DNA from: Fischerella sp. CENA71
Lineage (GTDB): Bacteria; Cyanobacteriota; Cyanobacteriia; Cyanobacteriales; Nostocaceae
DNA: 64,000 nucleotides
Reading direction: 5' to 3'
Assembly: GCA_024239075.1 (NCBI GenBank)
Contig: JANBVI010000008.1
Location: 124,001 to 188,000 of the forward strand
The notes under the pieces were generated by a model. The model saw nothing but the letters and a program-made list of their open reading frames with translations, was not told the origin of the DNA and searched no databases. Each line of letters opens with the position of its first letter. Position 1 is the stretch's first letter. Below, one piece after another: positions 34,292-42,463 of the stretch. Position numbers and translations under genes: made by a program.

Positions 34292-35485
34292 TTATTTTGA
34301 TAATGTTTCTATGATAGGACGAGCGAGCCAGTTAAAACCTACTTTGAGTTTATGATCTAAAGTTGGCATTCGATATAGATAGGCTAGACGACGGGCTAGA
34401 TAAGCCAAAGAACCGTCTAATTTGATGCCTAATCCACTCAAAGTCGCATTGTCTATCCCCAATGCCATCATTTCACCTAAATATTGGTAGCGGAATGGGA
34501 TTTGAGGACGATGAGTCAGATTTGCCCAAATATTCCAAGCTGTGTAATCGGCTTGTTGAAAAGCTGCTTGGGCTGTAGTGGGGATTAGTTGTCCTTCCGC
34601 ATCATGACATTCTGCTAAATCTCCCAAGGCGAAAATTTCTGGATGATCAGGAACTTGGAGAGTTGGTGTAGTCGTAATTTGTCCACGGTGATTTTGCTTT
34701 AAACCAAGATTTCGGACTACAGGCGAGACTCGCGTTCCCACTGTCCAAATTACTAAATCTACGGGTATAGTGTCTATTTGGCCTTTATATTCCAGGGAAA
34801 TCGTATCTTGAGCGATCGCTTCTACTTTGGTTTCTAAGTCAATAAATATACCGCGTTCTTCTAGGGCTTTTCTAGCTGCTTCTCGGTTAAAATCTGGTGA
34901 GGTTCGCAAAATTTGGTCAGTAACTTCTATTAATCGGAAACGTCCTCTTGACCCTAGTCTGTCTGCTAGTTTACACGCTAACTCGACACCACTGTAACCA
35001 GCACCAACAATTGCCACTCGAATTTTATCGCTGTCAGAGTCTTCTAACACTCGTAAGCGTTCTTCTAAACGGTAGACATCAGTAATTGTACGGAAAGGAT
35101 AAGCATAGGAAGTTGCACCTGGTACGATATCTAAAGGCGTTTCGCCACCCAGCGCCAACACCAAGCGATCATAACCAATTTCCGGCCCATCCTGTAAATG
35201 GACTCGTTGCTGTTCCATGTCAATTCCCGATACAGCAGCTTGATAAAAACGTACACCTGTATCTTTTAATAGTTCTGCAAAGGGAGGTGCAATTTCCCAA
35301 GTTTGCAGTTCTCCTGTTAGCAGTTCGTAAAGTAGAGGAGAAAAAACAAAGCGATCGCTTTGATCTACTAAAATTATTTCCGGTTTGGGTAACGACTCCC
35401 AAGGTAACTGACTCAGCCTTAAAGCCGTGTAGAGGCCACCAAAGCCTCCACCCAGTATACAGATTCTTGTTTTATATTCGCTCAT
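34292..35485 (-). CDS. Type II NAD(P)H dehydrogenase / FAD-dependent pyridine nucleotide oxidoreductase
   Basis: A 397-residue flavoprotein from the ATG at 35485 (MSEYKTRICILGGGFGGLYT). FAD-binding GxGxxG is seen as ILGGGFGGLY, the NADH-binding site as VAIVGAGYSGVELACKLA, and the second FAD contact as IFALGDLAEC. The AQAAFQQADYTAWNIWANL stretch and basic C-terminus fit NDH-2 enzymes that oxidise NADH and reduce quinone at the membrane surface without proton pumping. Gene is alone; its start lies 73 bases from the left end of the IS at 35559. Confidence 0.88.
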   Translation of the reverse strand: MSEYKTRICILGGGFGGLYTALRLSQLPWESLPKPEIILVDQSDRFVFSPLLYELLTGELQTWEIAPPFAELLKDTGVRFYQAAVSGIDMEQQRVHLQDGPEIGYDRLVLALGGETPLDIVPGATSYAYPFRTITDVYRLEERLRVLEDSDSDKIRVAIVGAGYSGVELACKLADRLGSRGRFRLIEVTDQILRTSPDFNREAARKALEERGIFIDLETKVEAIAQDTISLEYKGQIDTIPVDLVIWTVGTRVSPVVRNLGLKQNHRGQITTTPTLQVPDHPEIFALGDLAECHDAEGQLIPTTAQAAFQQADYTAWNIWANLTHRPQIPFRYQYLGEMMALGIDNATLSGLGIKLDGSLAYLARRLAYLYRMPTLDHKLKVGFNWLARPIIETLSK

Positions 35486-35741
35486 TTTGATAATGGGCAA
35501 TAAATCCCAGTAGGGCAACTTCTATCAGTTTAATAATTTATTCCAAGATTTTTCTTAACTGATATCTTGCACCTAGCTGTATAAACACTTAATACGTAGA
35601 ATAACAGTATCAAGTATTGCATATTTATTAAGTGGCTACATACTGAGCATAAAGTCATTGATAATACTTAGTGATGCTTTAAATACTTGAGTATTTCAGT
35701 GAATGATATTATGGATAATGATAATCATGAAGAGGGGCAAA

Positions 35742-35774
35742 GGTGAGTGGGTGAGCGACGCTCACCCACTCACC
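35742..35774. repeat. Perfect 16-bp-arm hairpin in the IS leader
   Basis: The arm GGTGAGTGGGTGAGCG, one A, then the exact reverse complement CGCTCACCCACTCACC. It lies between the left IS end and the transposase start. The deletion that made the MITE at 57897 has its left breakpoint inside this first arm, after 35747. Confidence 0.85.
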
Positions 35775-35904
35775 CCCAGAAGGCGATTATCATTTTCATG
35801 AGTTAGTTAATTGCTTTCCAGTACAATTAAAGCGGCTCTTATTGCTTAAAGTGACCAAAACATGAGAGAAAAGGGCGTATTAACTCAATTTATCAGCAAG
35901 AACA

Positions 35905-37077
35905 ATGAAATATCTTCTTGCTCACGCCCAAGAGCTAGTTTACATCTTAGAATCATTAATTCCTTCTACTTACCAGCAAGAAACTTTTAATGCCTTGTTG
36001 GGATTATTCTTGGAGGCAAAAGGTTATCCTCTACCACAGCACAGCCAAACCAAGTCGGCTAGTGCTATCAGTCGCTTCCTAAATATTTATGATTGGCCAA
36101 CCCGTAAGGTGATTCGTTTTACCCGTAAGCAGATAATTACTGAGATTCTATCTTTTTGCCCTAAAGGACGTAAACCTCAACTGCAAGTAATCCTTGACCT
36201 GACAACTTTGGAAAAATGCGGTAAATTCAAAGCTTTTGAGGATTTAATCCGCGTATATAACCATAAACGTGGATTACATTTAGTCGTTATGTATCTGGTT
36301 TTCGGGCAGTGGCGAGTCCCTTGGAGCTTTCGGGTTTGGAGGGGTAAAGGTACACCATCACCTGCACAGTTAGGTCTTAAACTGCTCAAAAATTTACCCA
36401 AGTCATTAACCGAACGCTTTCGAGTTATGGTTTTGGCGGATACTGCATTTAGTAGTGCCGATTTTATTCATGGTGTCCGCTCTCTTAAATATCATGCTGT
36501 TACCGGTTTGCTTTCCAGTCGCCGACTAACTGATGGGCGGCTTTTAAGACGCTTACATAAACGTGGTCAACAAGTTCACCTCCAAGGTTTCAATTGTCCC
36601 GTCTGGGTTTCTTGGTTTTACCTCAAGCGTCACGATGGTAAGCGGGAGAAACGATTTGTTTTATCTACAAGACCAATGAAAGCCAGCACTATCAACTGGT
36701 GAGCCAGCGCGTTGCGGGGGTTCCCCCCGTTGTAGCGACTGGCGAACCCGAAGGGTGGGGTAAGCGTCGATGGCAGCCTTGTTGGTTGGTTTAAAACAGC
36801 AAAGCACCGTTTTGGACTTCATCGTTTTGGACAAGGAACACTATTGGGCGTTTACCGTTGGTTAGTTCTTTCTTTCCTAACCTTTGTCTTAGCGCATTGG
36901 ACTTATTTATCTACCAACACTCAAGATTTACCTGACTGGGGACAAGCGGCGAAAACCGCCCTTGAGTTCATCTTCCCTAAAATTCTTGTGTCTTCTTTTT
37001 TACTTCATCTTGCACATATGATTCCTCTTGCACGTAGTTGTGGTTTTGACATCTCTATTTCCAGGTGCAAGATATAA
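35905..37077 (+). pseudogene. IS701-family-like transposase, interrupted
   Basis: DDE transposase beginning MKYLLAHAQELVYILESLIP. The first part (residues 1-265) includes LQVILDLTTLEKCGKF, with the first catalytic Asp, and VMVLADTAFSSADFIHGV, with the second. At TINWW the frame is cut by a 56-bp insertion that brings a TGA straight after TGG. Removing it restores WWGKRRWQ, but a further +1 frameshift then separates this from GWFKTAKHRFGLHRFGQGTL and YRWLVLSFLTFVLAHWTYLS, the usual C-terminal block. The gene is therefore doubly broken. Mobilisation would need a transposase in trans. Confidence 0.88.
36700..36755 (+). repeat. 56-bp small palindromic element inserted in a transposase
   Basis: The insert begins TGAGCCAGCGCG and ends GGCGAACCCGAAGGG. 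GCCAG pairs with CTGGC and an inner CGGGGG with CCCCCG, so it folds as a hairpin. Its ends match those of the 82-bp insert at 50255-50336, and both insert at TGG^T. Confidence 0.85.
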
Positions 37078-37078
37078 G

Positions 37079-37632
37079 GTAACCCGTCGGGAAAAAGTTA
37101 CTATTTTGCAATGCGAGTACTAGAACGTGCCGGACTCAAAGATACTGATGTAGACTGGGTGCAAATTGAGAATGACGCAGGTAGATCTGCATTATTATCA
37201 GGTGCTATTGATATTTGGGGAACATGGGACCCTTTTTATGCCAGTGCTGAAGTTGCTAAAGAAGTAGTACCCTTAGTTGATGGAGAAGGATACCACTTAA
37301 ATTATGTAGCTTTGTTTGGACGAATAGATTACATAGAAAAGAATTCAGAGGCTGTACAAAAGTTTTTGGAAGCCTATAAAGGGGCAATAACTTGGGCAAA
37401 AGACAACCGTCAACCAGCAGTAGATATTCTGGTCAAAGAAAATAAGTTATCACCAGAAGCGGCTGGCTTAACTTTAGGTCGTCGAAACCTCATATTTGAA
37501 CCTCCAAATGATGAGTATCGTCAAGAATTGATCAACCAGTCCCAATTACTTGCTCGTCTCGGACTCATCAAACAACAGCCAAATTGGGATAAAGCAATTG
37601 ATACAACATTGGCTAAAACTGTTGCTTCTTGA
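37079..37632 (+). pseudogene. Truncated ABC transporter substrate-binding protein (aliphatic-sulfonate type)
   Basis: Directly after the IS end the frame reads GNPSGKSYYFAMRVLERAGL, then VDWVQIENDAGRSALLSGAI and IWGTWDPFYASAE. These are the second-lobe blocks of SsuA/TauA-type periplasmic binding proteins. The N-terminal half and the signal peptide are missing; the sequence left of the IS is the upstream region of the NADH dehydrogenase gene, so this is a deletion or rearrangement rather than a simple insertion. About 183 residues remain. A different, similarly truncated relative lies at 48692. Likely non-functional. Confidence 0.85.
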
Positions 37633-37818
37633 GACCATACTCCTGTAGGAGTAGGCAAAGTGGCGTTTGCCAAAACTTCTCGGTGTAAGCCAATGAATTT
37701 TGGATTTTAGATTGATCCTATGCCTAAAGTCAGGGAGTTGTGCATTGAATCTTAGATTTTGGATTTCGTCGTAGCCCCCAATCCTCAGTCTTTTACCATA
37801 TATTCACAGAGAAAAACA

Positions 37819-38274
37819 ATGACTCAAATTGAACAAAAAGTTCTAGATCCCACAATCCAGTTTTTGGTTCCTGTCAAAGCCAACTCTCCAGAACTGCAAA
37901 CCCTTTTCGATTTCATAGCTCTGGGAGCAAACGATCGCGATCGCATCCTGCCTTATGATGTCATTGAACTAATCAGGCGATCGCGCTTGGGTGCATTGAG
38001 AATCCCCGTTGCTGAAGGGGGTGGTGGTAGCTCTGCACGGGAATTGTTCGAGGTCGTAATTACTCTGGGAGATGCTGACCCGAATGTTTCTCACATTGTG
38101 CGAAATCATTTCTCCGTCACAGAACGGATTTTGCGTGCTAAACGCAGTGAAAGAAATCGCCGCTGGCTCAAAGCCGTAGTCGACGGCGCGATTATTGGAC
38201 TCGCTTCGACCGAACTGGAAGTCAAGCGATCTGGTGGTGGACAAGTCGCGAATACGAAATTGGGCGTTGCATAA
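37819..38274 (+). pseudogene. Truncated SfnB/DszC-type flavin oxidoreductase (second copy)
   Basis: From MTQIEQKVLDPTIQFLV the sequence matches the intact gene at 41190-42428 almost residue for residue through ELEVKRSGGGQVANTKL (about 148 residues), and then diverges at GVA-stop where an IS1-like end begins (GGCGTTGCATAATGAG). It therefore keeps only the N-terminal acyl-CoA-dehydrogenase-like helical domain. It is opposite in orientation to its intact copy and follows the truncated binding-protein gene, so this was once a sulfonate-uptake plus oxygenase locus. Confidence 0.88.
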
Positions 38275-38459
38275 TGAGAATATGAATTAGGGTGAATTTT
38301 CATGGAATGTCCGCGTTGTAAATCCCATCATATCCGTAAGAATGGCAAACAAAGAGGTAAACAAAACTACATTTGTGCAGATTGTGCTCGTCAATTCATT
38401 GAATATCATAATCAAAAGGGTTACAGTAATGAAATTAAACGAGAATGCTTAGAAATGTA
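38263..38459 (+). mobile_element. Left end of an IS1-like element, truncated
   Basis: After GGCGTTGCATAATGAG comes an open frame (ATG at 38302) MECPRCKSHHIRKNGKQRGK ... CADCARQFIEYHNQ, the zinc-finger InsA protein of IS1. It ends at a TAG formed at the junction with the next IS (38460). The right half is missing. Confidence 0.75.
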
Positions 38460-38488
38460 GGAAGTGTTGTAGAGGTGTTGATATAGCT

Positions 38489-38961
38489 TTAAATCAAAAT
38501 TCCGAATTCATATCTATTAATAAATAATCCAATCACAATATCGTGCATAAGAATAGATTTAGAAAAGCAAATTGTTTTTCTAGCTAATCTTTTAATTCAG
38601 GTTCTTAGATTTAAATGTTTGTTTTCTATTTTCTGCATATCATATTTGCTAATTACATGTATTTCTGAGGTCAAGCAGCGTTTATATGTCCCCAAAGCAT
38701 CTGTATAAAATCGAGTAATTCCGAATGGTGATAATAAAGCTTTAAGTTTGAGAAAAACTTCATCTTTACGCTGCCCAAATGTATAAGCTAAAATCTTGAC
38801 AGTATTACAATCGATTGCCTGCCACAACCAACGTTCTTCAGATTTTTTACCAATATAACTCCACATTTCATCTATTTGAGATTCCCGTAGCTCTTCGTTT
38901 TCTGCTGGCTGAACCAATTGAATCTCAACTGTAACTTGTTCTGGTTTTAGTTGCTTTAATA
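38489..38961 (-). pseudogene. IS1-type InsB transposase with premature stop
   Basis: The frame reads EELRESQIDEMWSYIGKKSE, AIDCNTVKILAYTFGQRKDE and FGITRFYTDALGTYK, the DDE region of InsB. At 38597-38599 a TGA follows NLRT; the same frame then continues IKRLARKTICFSKS and IVIGLFINRYEFG to a natural stop at 38489. The TGA replaces an expected Arg codon (CGA to TGA), so a single transition killed the gene. The 5' end overlaps the end of InsA and would be read by frameshift in a live IS1. Confidence 0.85.
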
Positions 38962-38979
38962 ATGGTAAATTTACCTGCT

Positions 38980-39270
38980 TTATTTGAGTTTTCTTTTTTT
39001 TATTTCTTTAATCACAGTGCTGGTACTAATTTTTAAAACTCTAGCACTATCTCGGATTCCACTACCGTTGACTGCCATATCTATAATTTGCTTTTTTACT
39101 TGTTTTGACTGACCCGCATAGGAATAGTCTAAAATGAATGTTCTACCATCACAAGGCTCCTCTCTACATAAAAATCTTTGCTTGCCTTGTCGAGTCTTAC
39201 CATTTCTTACAATATCAGTGCCTTCACAGTGAGGACAGTGAAGTATTTGTGTAATCACTTGTATTAACAA
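38980..39270 (-). CDS. IS1-type InsA protein
   Basis: A 96-residue zinc-ribbon DNA-binding protein: LHCPHCEGTDIVRNGKTRQG, QRFLCREEPCDGRTFILDY and the helix-turn-helix DSARVLKISTSTVIKEIKKR. InsA binds the IS ends and represses or, by frameshift fusion with InsB, forms the transposase. It looks intact, but its partner InsB is broken. Confidence 0.88.
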   Translation of the reverse strand: MLIQVITQILHCPHCEGTDIVRNGKTRQGKQRFLCREEPCDGRTFILDYSYAGQSKQVKKQIIDMAVNGSGIRDSARVLKISTSTVIKEIKKRKLK

Positions 39271-39322
39271 TATTTTTTATTTTCTATATACATTACCACA
39301 TCAACACCTCTACAACACCTCC

Positions 39323-39812
39323 GGAAAAAGGCGGGCGTATCGTGGCTCAGGTGAAAGATGATGTATTCGAGTTTGATTTTGCGATCGCGGGTACAGGTTA
39401 CTTCGTCGATCCGACAAAGCGCCCCGAACTAGCCGACTTTGCCCAGCACATTGCCCTGTGGCGCGATCGCTACGAACCACCAGCAGACCAGCGCGACGAT
39501 GATTTGGGAACGCACCCATACCTTGGTAGCGCCCACGAATACCTAGAGAAAGTACCTGACACTGCGCCCTACTTCAAAGATATCCACGTCTTCAATCCTG
39601 CTGGTTTCGTTAGCTTCGGTCTGCCCATTGGTGACGTACCCAGTATTCGCCGCGACGTGCCTGCAATAGTCTCACGCATCAGTCACGACTTGTTCTTCGC
39701 CGACTGGGAGCAGCACGAGGCACGCATCACCAGTGATAACATCGCACCCGATTTTGAGGAATCACTGTACGCCGCCGCAGTTTGGAAACAGCCAGCTAAG
39801 GCTCATCCGTGA
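39323..39812 (+). pseudogene. C-terminal fragment of an FAD/NAD(P)-dependent monooxygenase
   Basis: The reading frame enters from the IS1 end without a start and reads FEFDFAIAGTGYFVDPTKRP, ADFAQHIALWRDRYEPP, and SFGLPIGDVPSIRRDVPAIV. The GTGY motif before a PxxxPEL stretch is the second nucleotide-binding region of flavin-containing or Baeyer-Villiger-type monooxygenases. About 160 C-terminal residues remain; the FAD-binding N-terminus is lost. Given the neighbours it may have been a sulfur- or amine-oxidising monooxygenase. Confidence 0.75.
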
Positions 39813-39823
39813 GAGGACATTTG

Positions 39824-40315
39824 TCAAGAGGGTGCAGGAAAAGGGGATAAATCCAGCTTGTAGACTGGTTTTCGTAGAGATTTGACAACCCCTAAATCTT
39901 GATTTTCTGAAGCAGCAAAGTACTTAATAGGGTCATTCGCCTTTCCTTTGTCATAAGCAACGCTGAAATGGTACAAACCACGATAAATCATCTCGAAAGA
40001 AATGCAGTCAAATGGGAGAGATAGTTCATCCGCAAAAGCATCACCTAAATCAACCAAGACAGCATAAAATAACCAAGTTGCCCATACTTGTAATTTAATT
40101 CCATTAACAGAGCCAGTCCACAAATAAGACAGCACCAATAAGCGTTTAACAGAATAAAAAGCTTCTTCAATTCTCCATCTTTGTCCATATAAGTCAGCGA
40201 CGGACTAGGGAGGTAAAATCTGTGGATCAAGGACAGAAGTAATATAAGAATAACTAGTTTTACCAACTTTGATTTCGCTTAAACGTAAAGTGAGAACTGG
40301 TGCCGCAACCATGAG
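39824..40315 (-). pseudogene. IS4-like transposase remnant
   Basis: Read across a stop at about 40207, the minus strand gives LTLRLSEIKVGKTSYSYITS, LDPQILPP-stop-SVADLYGQRWRIEEAFYSVK and LWTGSVNGIKLQVWATWLFY. The Y-(2)-R-(3)-E-(6)-K signature of IS4 transposases is present (YGQRWRIEEAFYSVK). Only the C-terminal third is left. No inverted repeats found. Confidence 0.78.
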
Positions 40316-40360
40316 GGACAAATGAGCTTATGTTGGTCTTCTTTTTTTTGTTTTTAATTT

Positions 40361-40849
40361 TTACTTTTTTAATTTGAGTTCCATAAATATTTCGGCTATT
40401 TCATTGTCATTATATTTATTAATTTCTTGAAATCCATATTTTTCAAAAATCTTCCTAGCTGCAATAGATTTTCTCATTGTATCCAATCTTAATATATGTA
40501 ATTCGTTTTTGTTGGCATTCAATAATAAATGTTCCATTAATAATGTACCTATTCCTTTACTCTGATATGAAGGTAAAACAAAGTACCTTTTAATCTCTCC
40601 TATTTTATCTATTTTGTTTAATATCTTTAATCCAATACTTCCAATTACTACGGCATTTTCCCTCATAATCCAGAAATTTCCCCCTTGACTTTGGTATATA
40701 TTTTCAATATTCCTTATATCTGACTGTAAGCCAGTTGGATCAAATTTATATCCTCTGTACGAATACATTATTTCCAAAAAATCTTCCAAACTAGCCTGGA
40801 ATTCGGAACTGTATGAGATTAATTCCATTTGTTCAAAGAGAATTGTCAT
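40361..40849 (-). CDS. GNAT-family N-acetyltransferase
   Basis: A 162-residue protein with the acetyl-CoA-binding motif A in YFVLPSYQSKGIGTLLMEHL (Q/R-x-x-G-x-G/A) and motif B in SIAARKIFEKYGFQEINKY. Substrate cannot be told. Base composition is more AT-rich than the flanking oxidoreductase genes, which suggests separate origin. It stands alone between an IS remnant and a repeat-rich gap. Confidence 0.85.
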   Translation of the reverse strand: MTILFEQMELISYSSEFQASLEDFLEIMYSYRGYKFDPTGLQSDIRNIENIYQSQGGNFWIMRENAVVIGSIGLKILNKIDKIGEIKRYFVLPSYQSKGIGTLLMEHLLLNANKNELHILRLDTMRKSIAARKIFEKYGFQEINKYNDNEIAEIFMELKLKK

Positions 40850-41019
40850 GGGTTATTACCATCCGTGAAGAGCATAACTTAATAAAAACTGAGTAACCTT
40901 CGCAAGGTAAATTCAAGTAGGCAAACAAGGTAATGAAAAGTTTGGTGTTCCACCATGCCCAAGGGACAAAAACAAAACGCTGACCACGCCCATAGACATA
41001 ATACTCCTACTACTGCCTC

Positions 41020-41170
41020 ACCACAGCGCTGGCTCCTTTAAACCGGAGAACCTGACGCCAGTTGCTACAATGGAGCGGAGCCGGAGACGCTTCGCCTCCG
41101 GGGAACCTCAACAGACAGTTTGACGCCACTTGCGCGACTGTCGGGAAACCCGTAAGGGCGCAGTCGCTCC
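41020..41170. repeat. Cluster of small hairpin repeats
   Basis: A gene-free stretch packed with palindromes: CCGGAG-ACGCTTCGC-CTCCGG (41081-41101) and GCGACTG...CAGTCGC (41134-41167), plus AGCGCTGGCTC, which resembles the start of the element that interrupts the two transposases. GC content rises sharply here. Confidence 0.7.
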
Positions 41171-41189
41171 CCCATCCTAATTCACAATC

Positions 41190-42428
41190 TTAGAAAAATC
41201 CTCTTGTCGGCAGGGGCGTGCCGTTGATTTCGTAGTCTCCGATCGCACGGGCTTTGAAGTGACTTGGATTGTGAGATGCCAAAGTGCGAGCATTACGCCA
41301 ATGACGATCCAAGTTGGAGCTTTTTTTGGTTGTGGAAGCCCCACCAACTTCAAATAGTAGGGTAGCGGAACGTAGTGCCAACTCATCAACAATCAATTTG
41401 GCTTTGGCTGCACTTAAAGAAGCTGCCAGCGCCACTGTGGTTTCCGACTCTTCACCTTGGGCTTGGGCAGCAGGAAGGCGATCAAGAGCATCGGCGGCAG
41501 CTAGGACGATCGCTTCGGCAGCAAAGGCATTGGCGGCAATCTGACCGACGGTCTGCTGCAATAGTGGATCGTCTGCTGCTTGCTCAGTTACGGCATGATA
41601 GAAGGTTCTGGGTCGTTTGTGAACGAGGTTTGTTGCATCGCGCAACACGCTGCGAATAATGCCAGCGTTAATCGCAGTCAGGAACAATTGCGGCACAATG
41701 TTGTAGGGTAAGTTCTCTTTATCTATATCTGTATTAAGAATTACTTCATCTGCCTCTACACGAACATTGGCGAACGTAGTCGTTCCCGTACCCGTGAGCC
41801 GTTGCCCAAAGCCGTCCCAGTCGTCTACAAGTTCAATCCCTTTGCGGTTGGTAGGAATGAGTATGAACGCTGTAGCATCATCGGGTGTTAACACCCGGAC
41901 GAATATCAAGTCTGCATAAATACTACCAGTGCTGTAATACTTTCTACCGTTGAGACGATAGCCACCGTTATCGGGAGTCAATTTCGTATTCACCACTGCA
42001 CCGCCCCCAGAACGCTTAACTTCCAGTTCGGTGGTGGCGAGTCCGATAATCGCTCCATCAACGACAGCCTTGAGCCAACGGCAGTTTCTCTCACTGCGCG
42101 GAGAGCGCAAGATGCGCTCGGTCACGGAGAAATGATTCCGCACAATGTGAGCGACGTTCGGATCGGCATCTGCCAAACGAATCACCACCTCAAATAGGTC
42201 CCGCGCTGAACTACCACCACCACCTTCGGCAACGGGAATGCGCAATGCACCCAACCGGGAACGCCTAATTAGGTCGATGACATCAAAAGGCAGGATGCGA
42301 TCGCGATCGCGCTCAGTTGCTCCCAGAGCGATAAAATCCAACAGAGTTTGCAATTCAGGAGAGTTGACTGTAACAGGAGCAGAGAACTCAAAGGCGGAAT
42401 CTAAAGCTTTTTCTTCAATTTGAGTCAT
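41190..42428 (-). CDS. SfnB/DszC-type flavin-dependent oxidoreductase (acyl-CoA dehydrogenase fold)
   Basis: A 412-residue protein with the acyl-CoA dehydrogenase fold: helical N-domain (IRRSRLGALRIPVAEGGGGS), beta domain (GLATTELEVKRSGGG, NGRKYYSTGSIYADLIFV) and helical C-domain ending TLASHNPSHFKARAIGDYEI. This group (SfnB, DszC, sulfur-acquisition oxidoreductases) uses reduced flavin and oxygen to oxidise sulfones, sulfoxides or similar heteroatom compounds. The LLM monooxygenase gene is 35 bases upstream in the same direction, the usual two-enzyme pairing. A truncated near-identical copy lies at 37819. Confidence 0.88.
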   Translation of the reverse strand: MTQIEEKALDSAFEFSAPVTVNSPELQTLLDFIALGATERDRDRILPFDVIDLIRRSRLGALRIPVAEGGGGSSARDLFEVVIRLADADPNVAHIVRNHFSVTERILRSPRSERNCRWLKAVVDGAIIGLATTELEVKRSGGGAVVNTKLTPDNGGYRLNGRKYYSTGSIYADLIFVRVLTPDDATAFILIPTNRKGIELVDDWDGFGQRLTGTGTTTFANVRVEADEVILNTDIDKENLPYNIVPQLFLTAINAGIIRSVLRDATNLVHKRPRTFYHAVTEQAADDPLLQQTVGQIAANAFAAEAIVLAAADALDRLPAAQAQGEESETTVALAASLSAAKAKLIVDELALRSATLLFEVGGASTTKKSSNLDRHWRNARTLASHNPSHFKARAIGDYEINGTPLPTRGFF

Positions 42429-42463
42429 TGTTTTTCTCTCTGATATTTATGGAATGGCCACAT

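Larger units (their letters stand above)
35559..37078. mobile_element. IS701-like insertion sequence (defective)
   Basis: A 1520-bp element bounded by inverted repeats built on ATATCTTGCACCT (left) and AGGTGCAAGATAT (right), starting CTGATATC and ending GATATAAG. It holds one transposase gene on the plus strand. The right end abuts a truncated ABC binding-protein gene in mid-frame. No target duplication is evident (left flank TTCTTAA, right flank GTAACC). It carries two foreign-looking hairpins: one upstream of the transposase (35742-35774) and one inside it (36700-36755). An internally deleted 309-bp derivative sits at 57897. Confidence 0.9.
38460..39322. mobile_element. IS1-family element nested in an IS1 remnant
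   Basis: About 863 bp with near-perfect inverted ends: left GGAAGTGTTGTAGAGGTG and right (reverse complement) GGAGGTGTTGTAGAGGTG. Both orfs are on the minus strand. The left flank is another IS1 remnant and the right flank is a monooxygenase fragment; no matching 8-9 bp duplication is seen, so a deletion has joined unrelated sequences. Confidence 0.85.
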
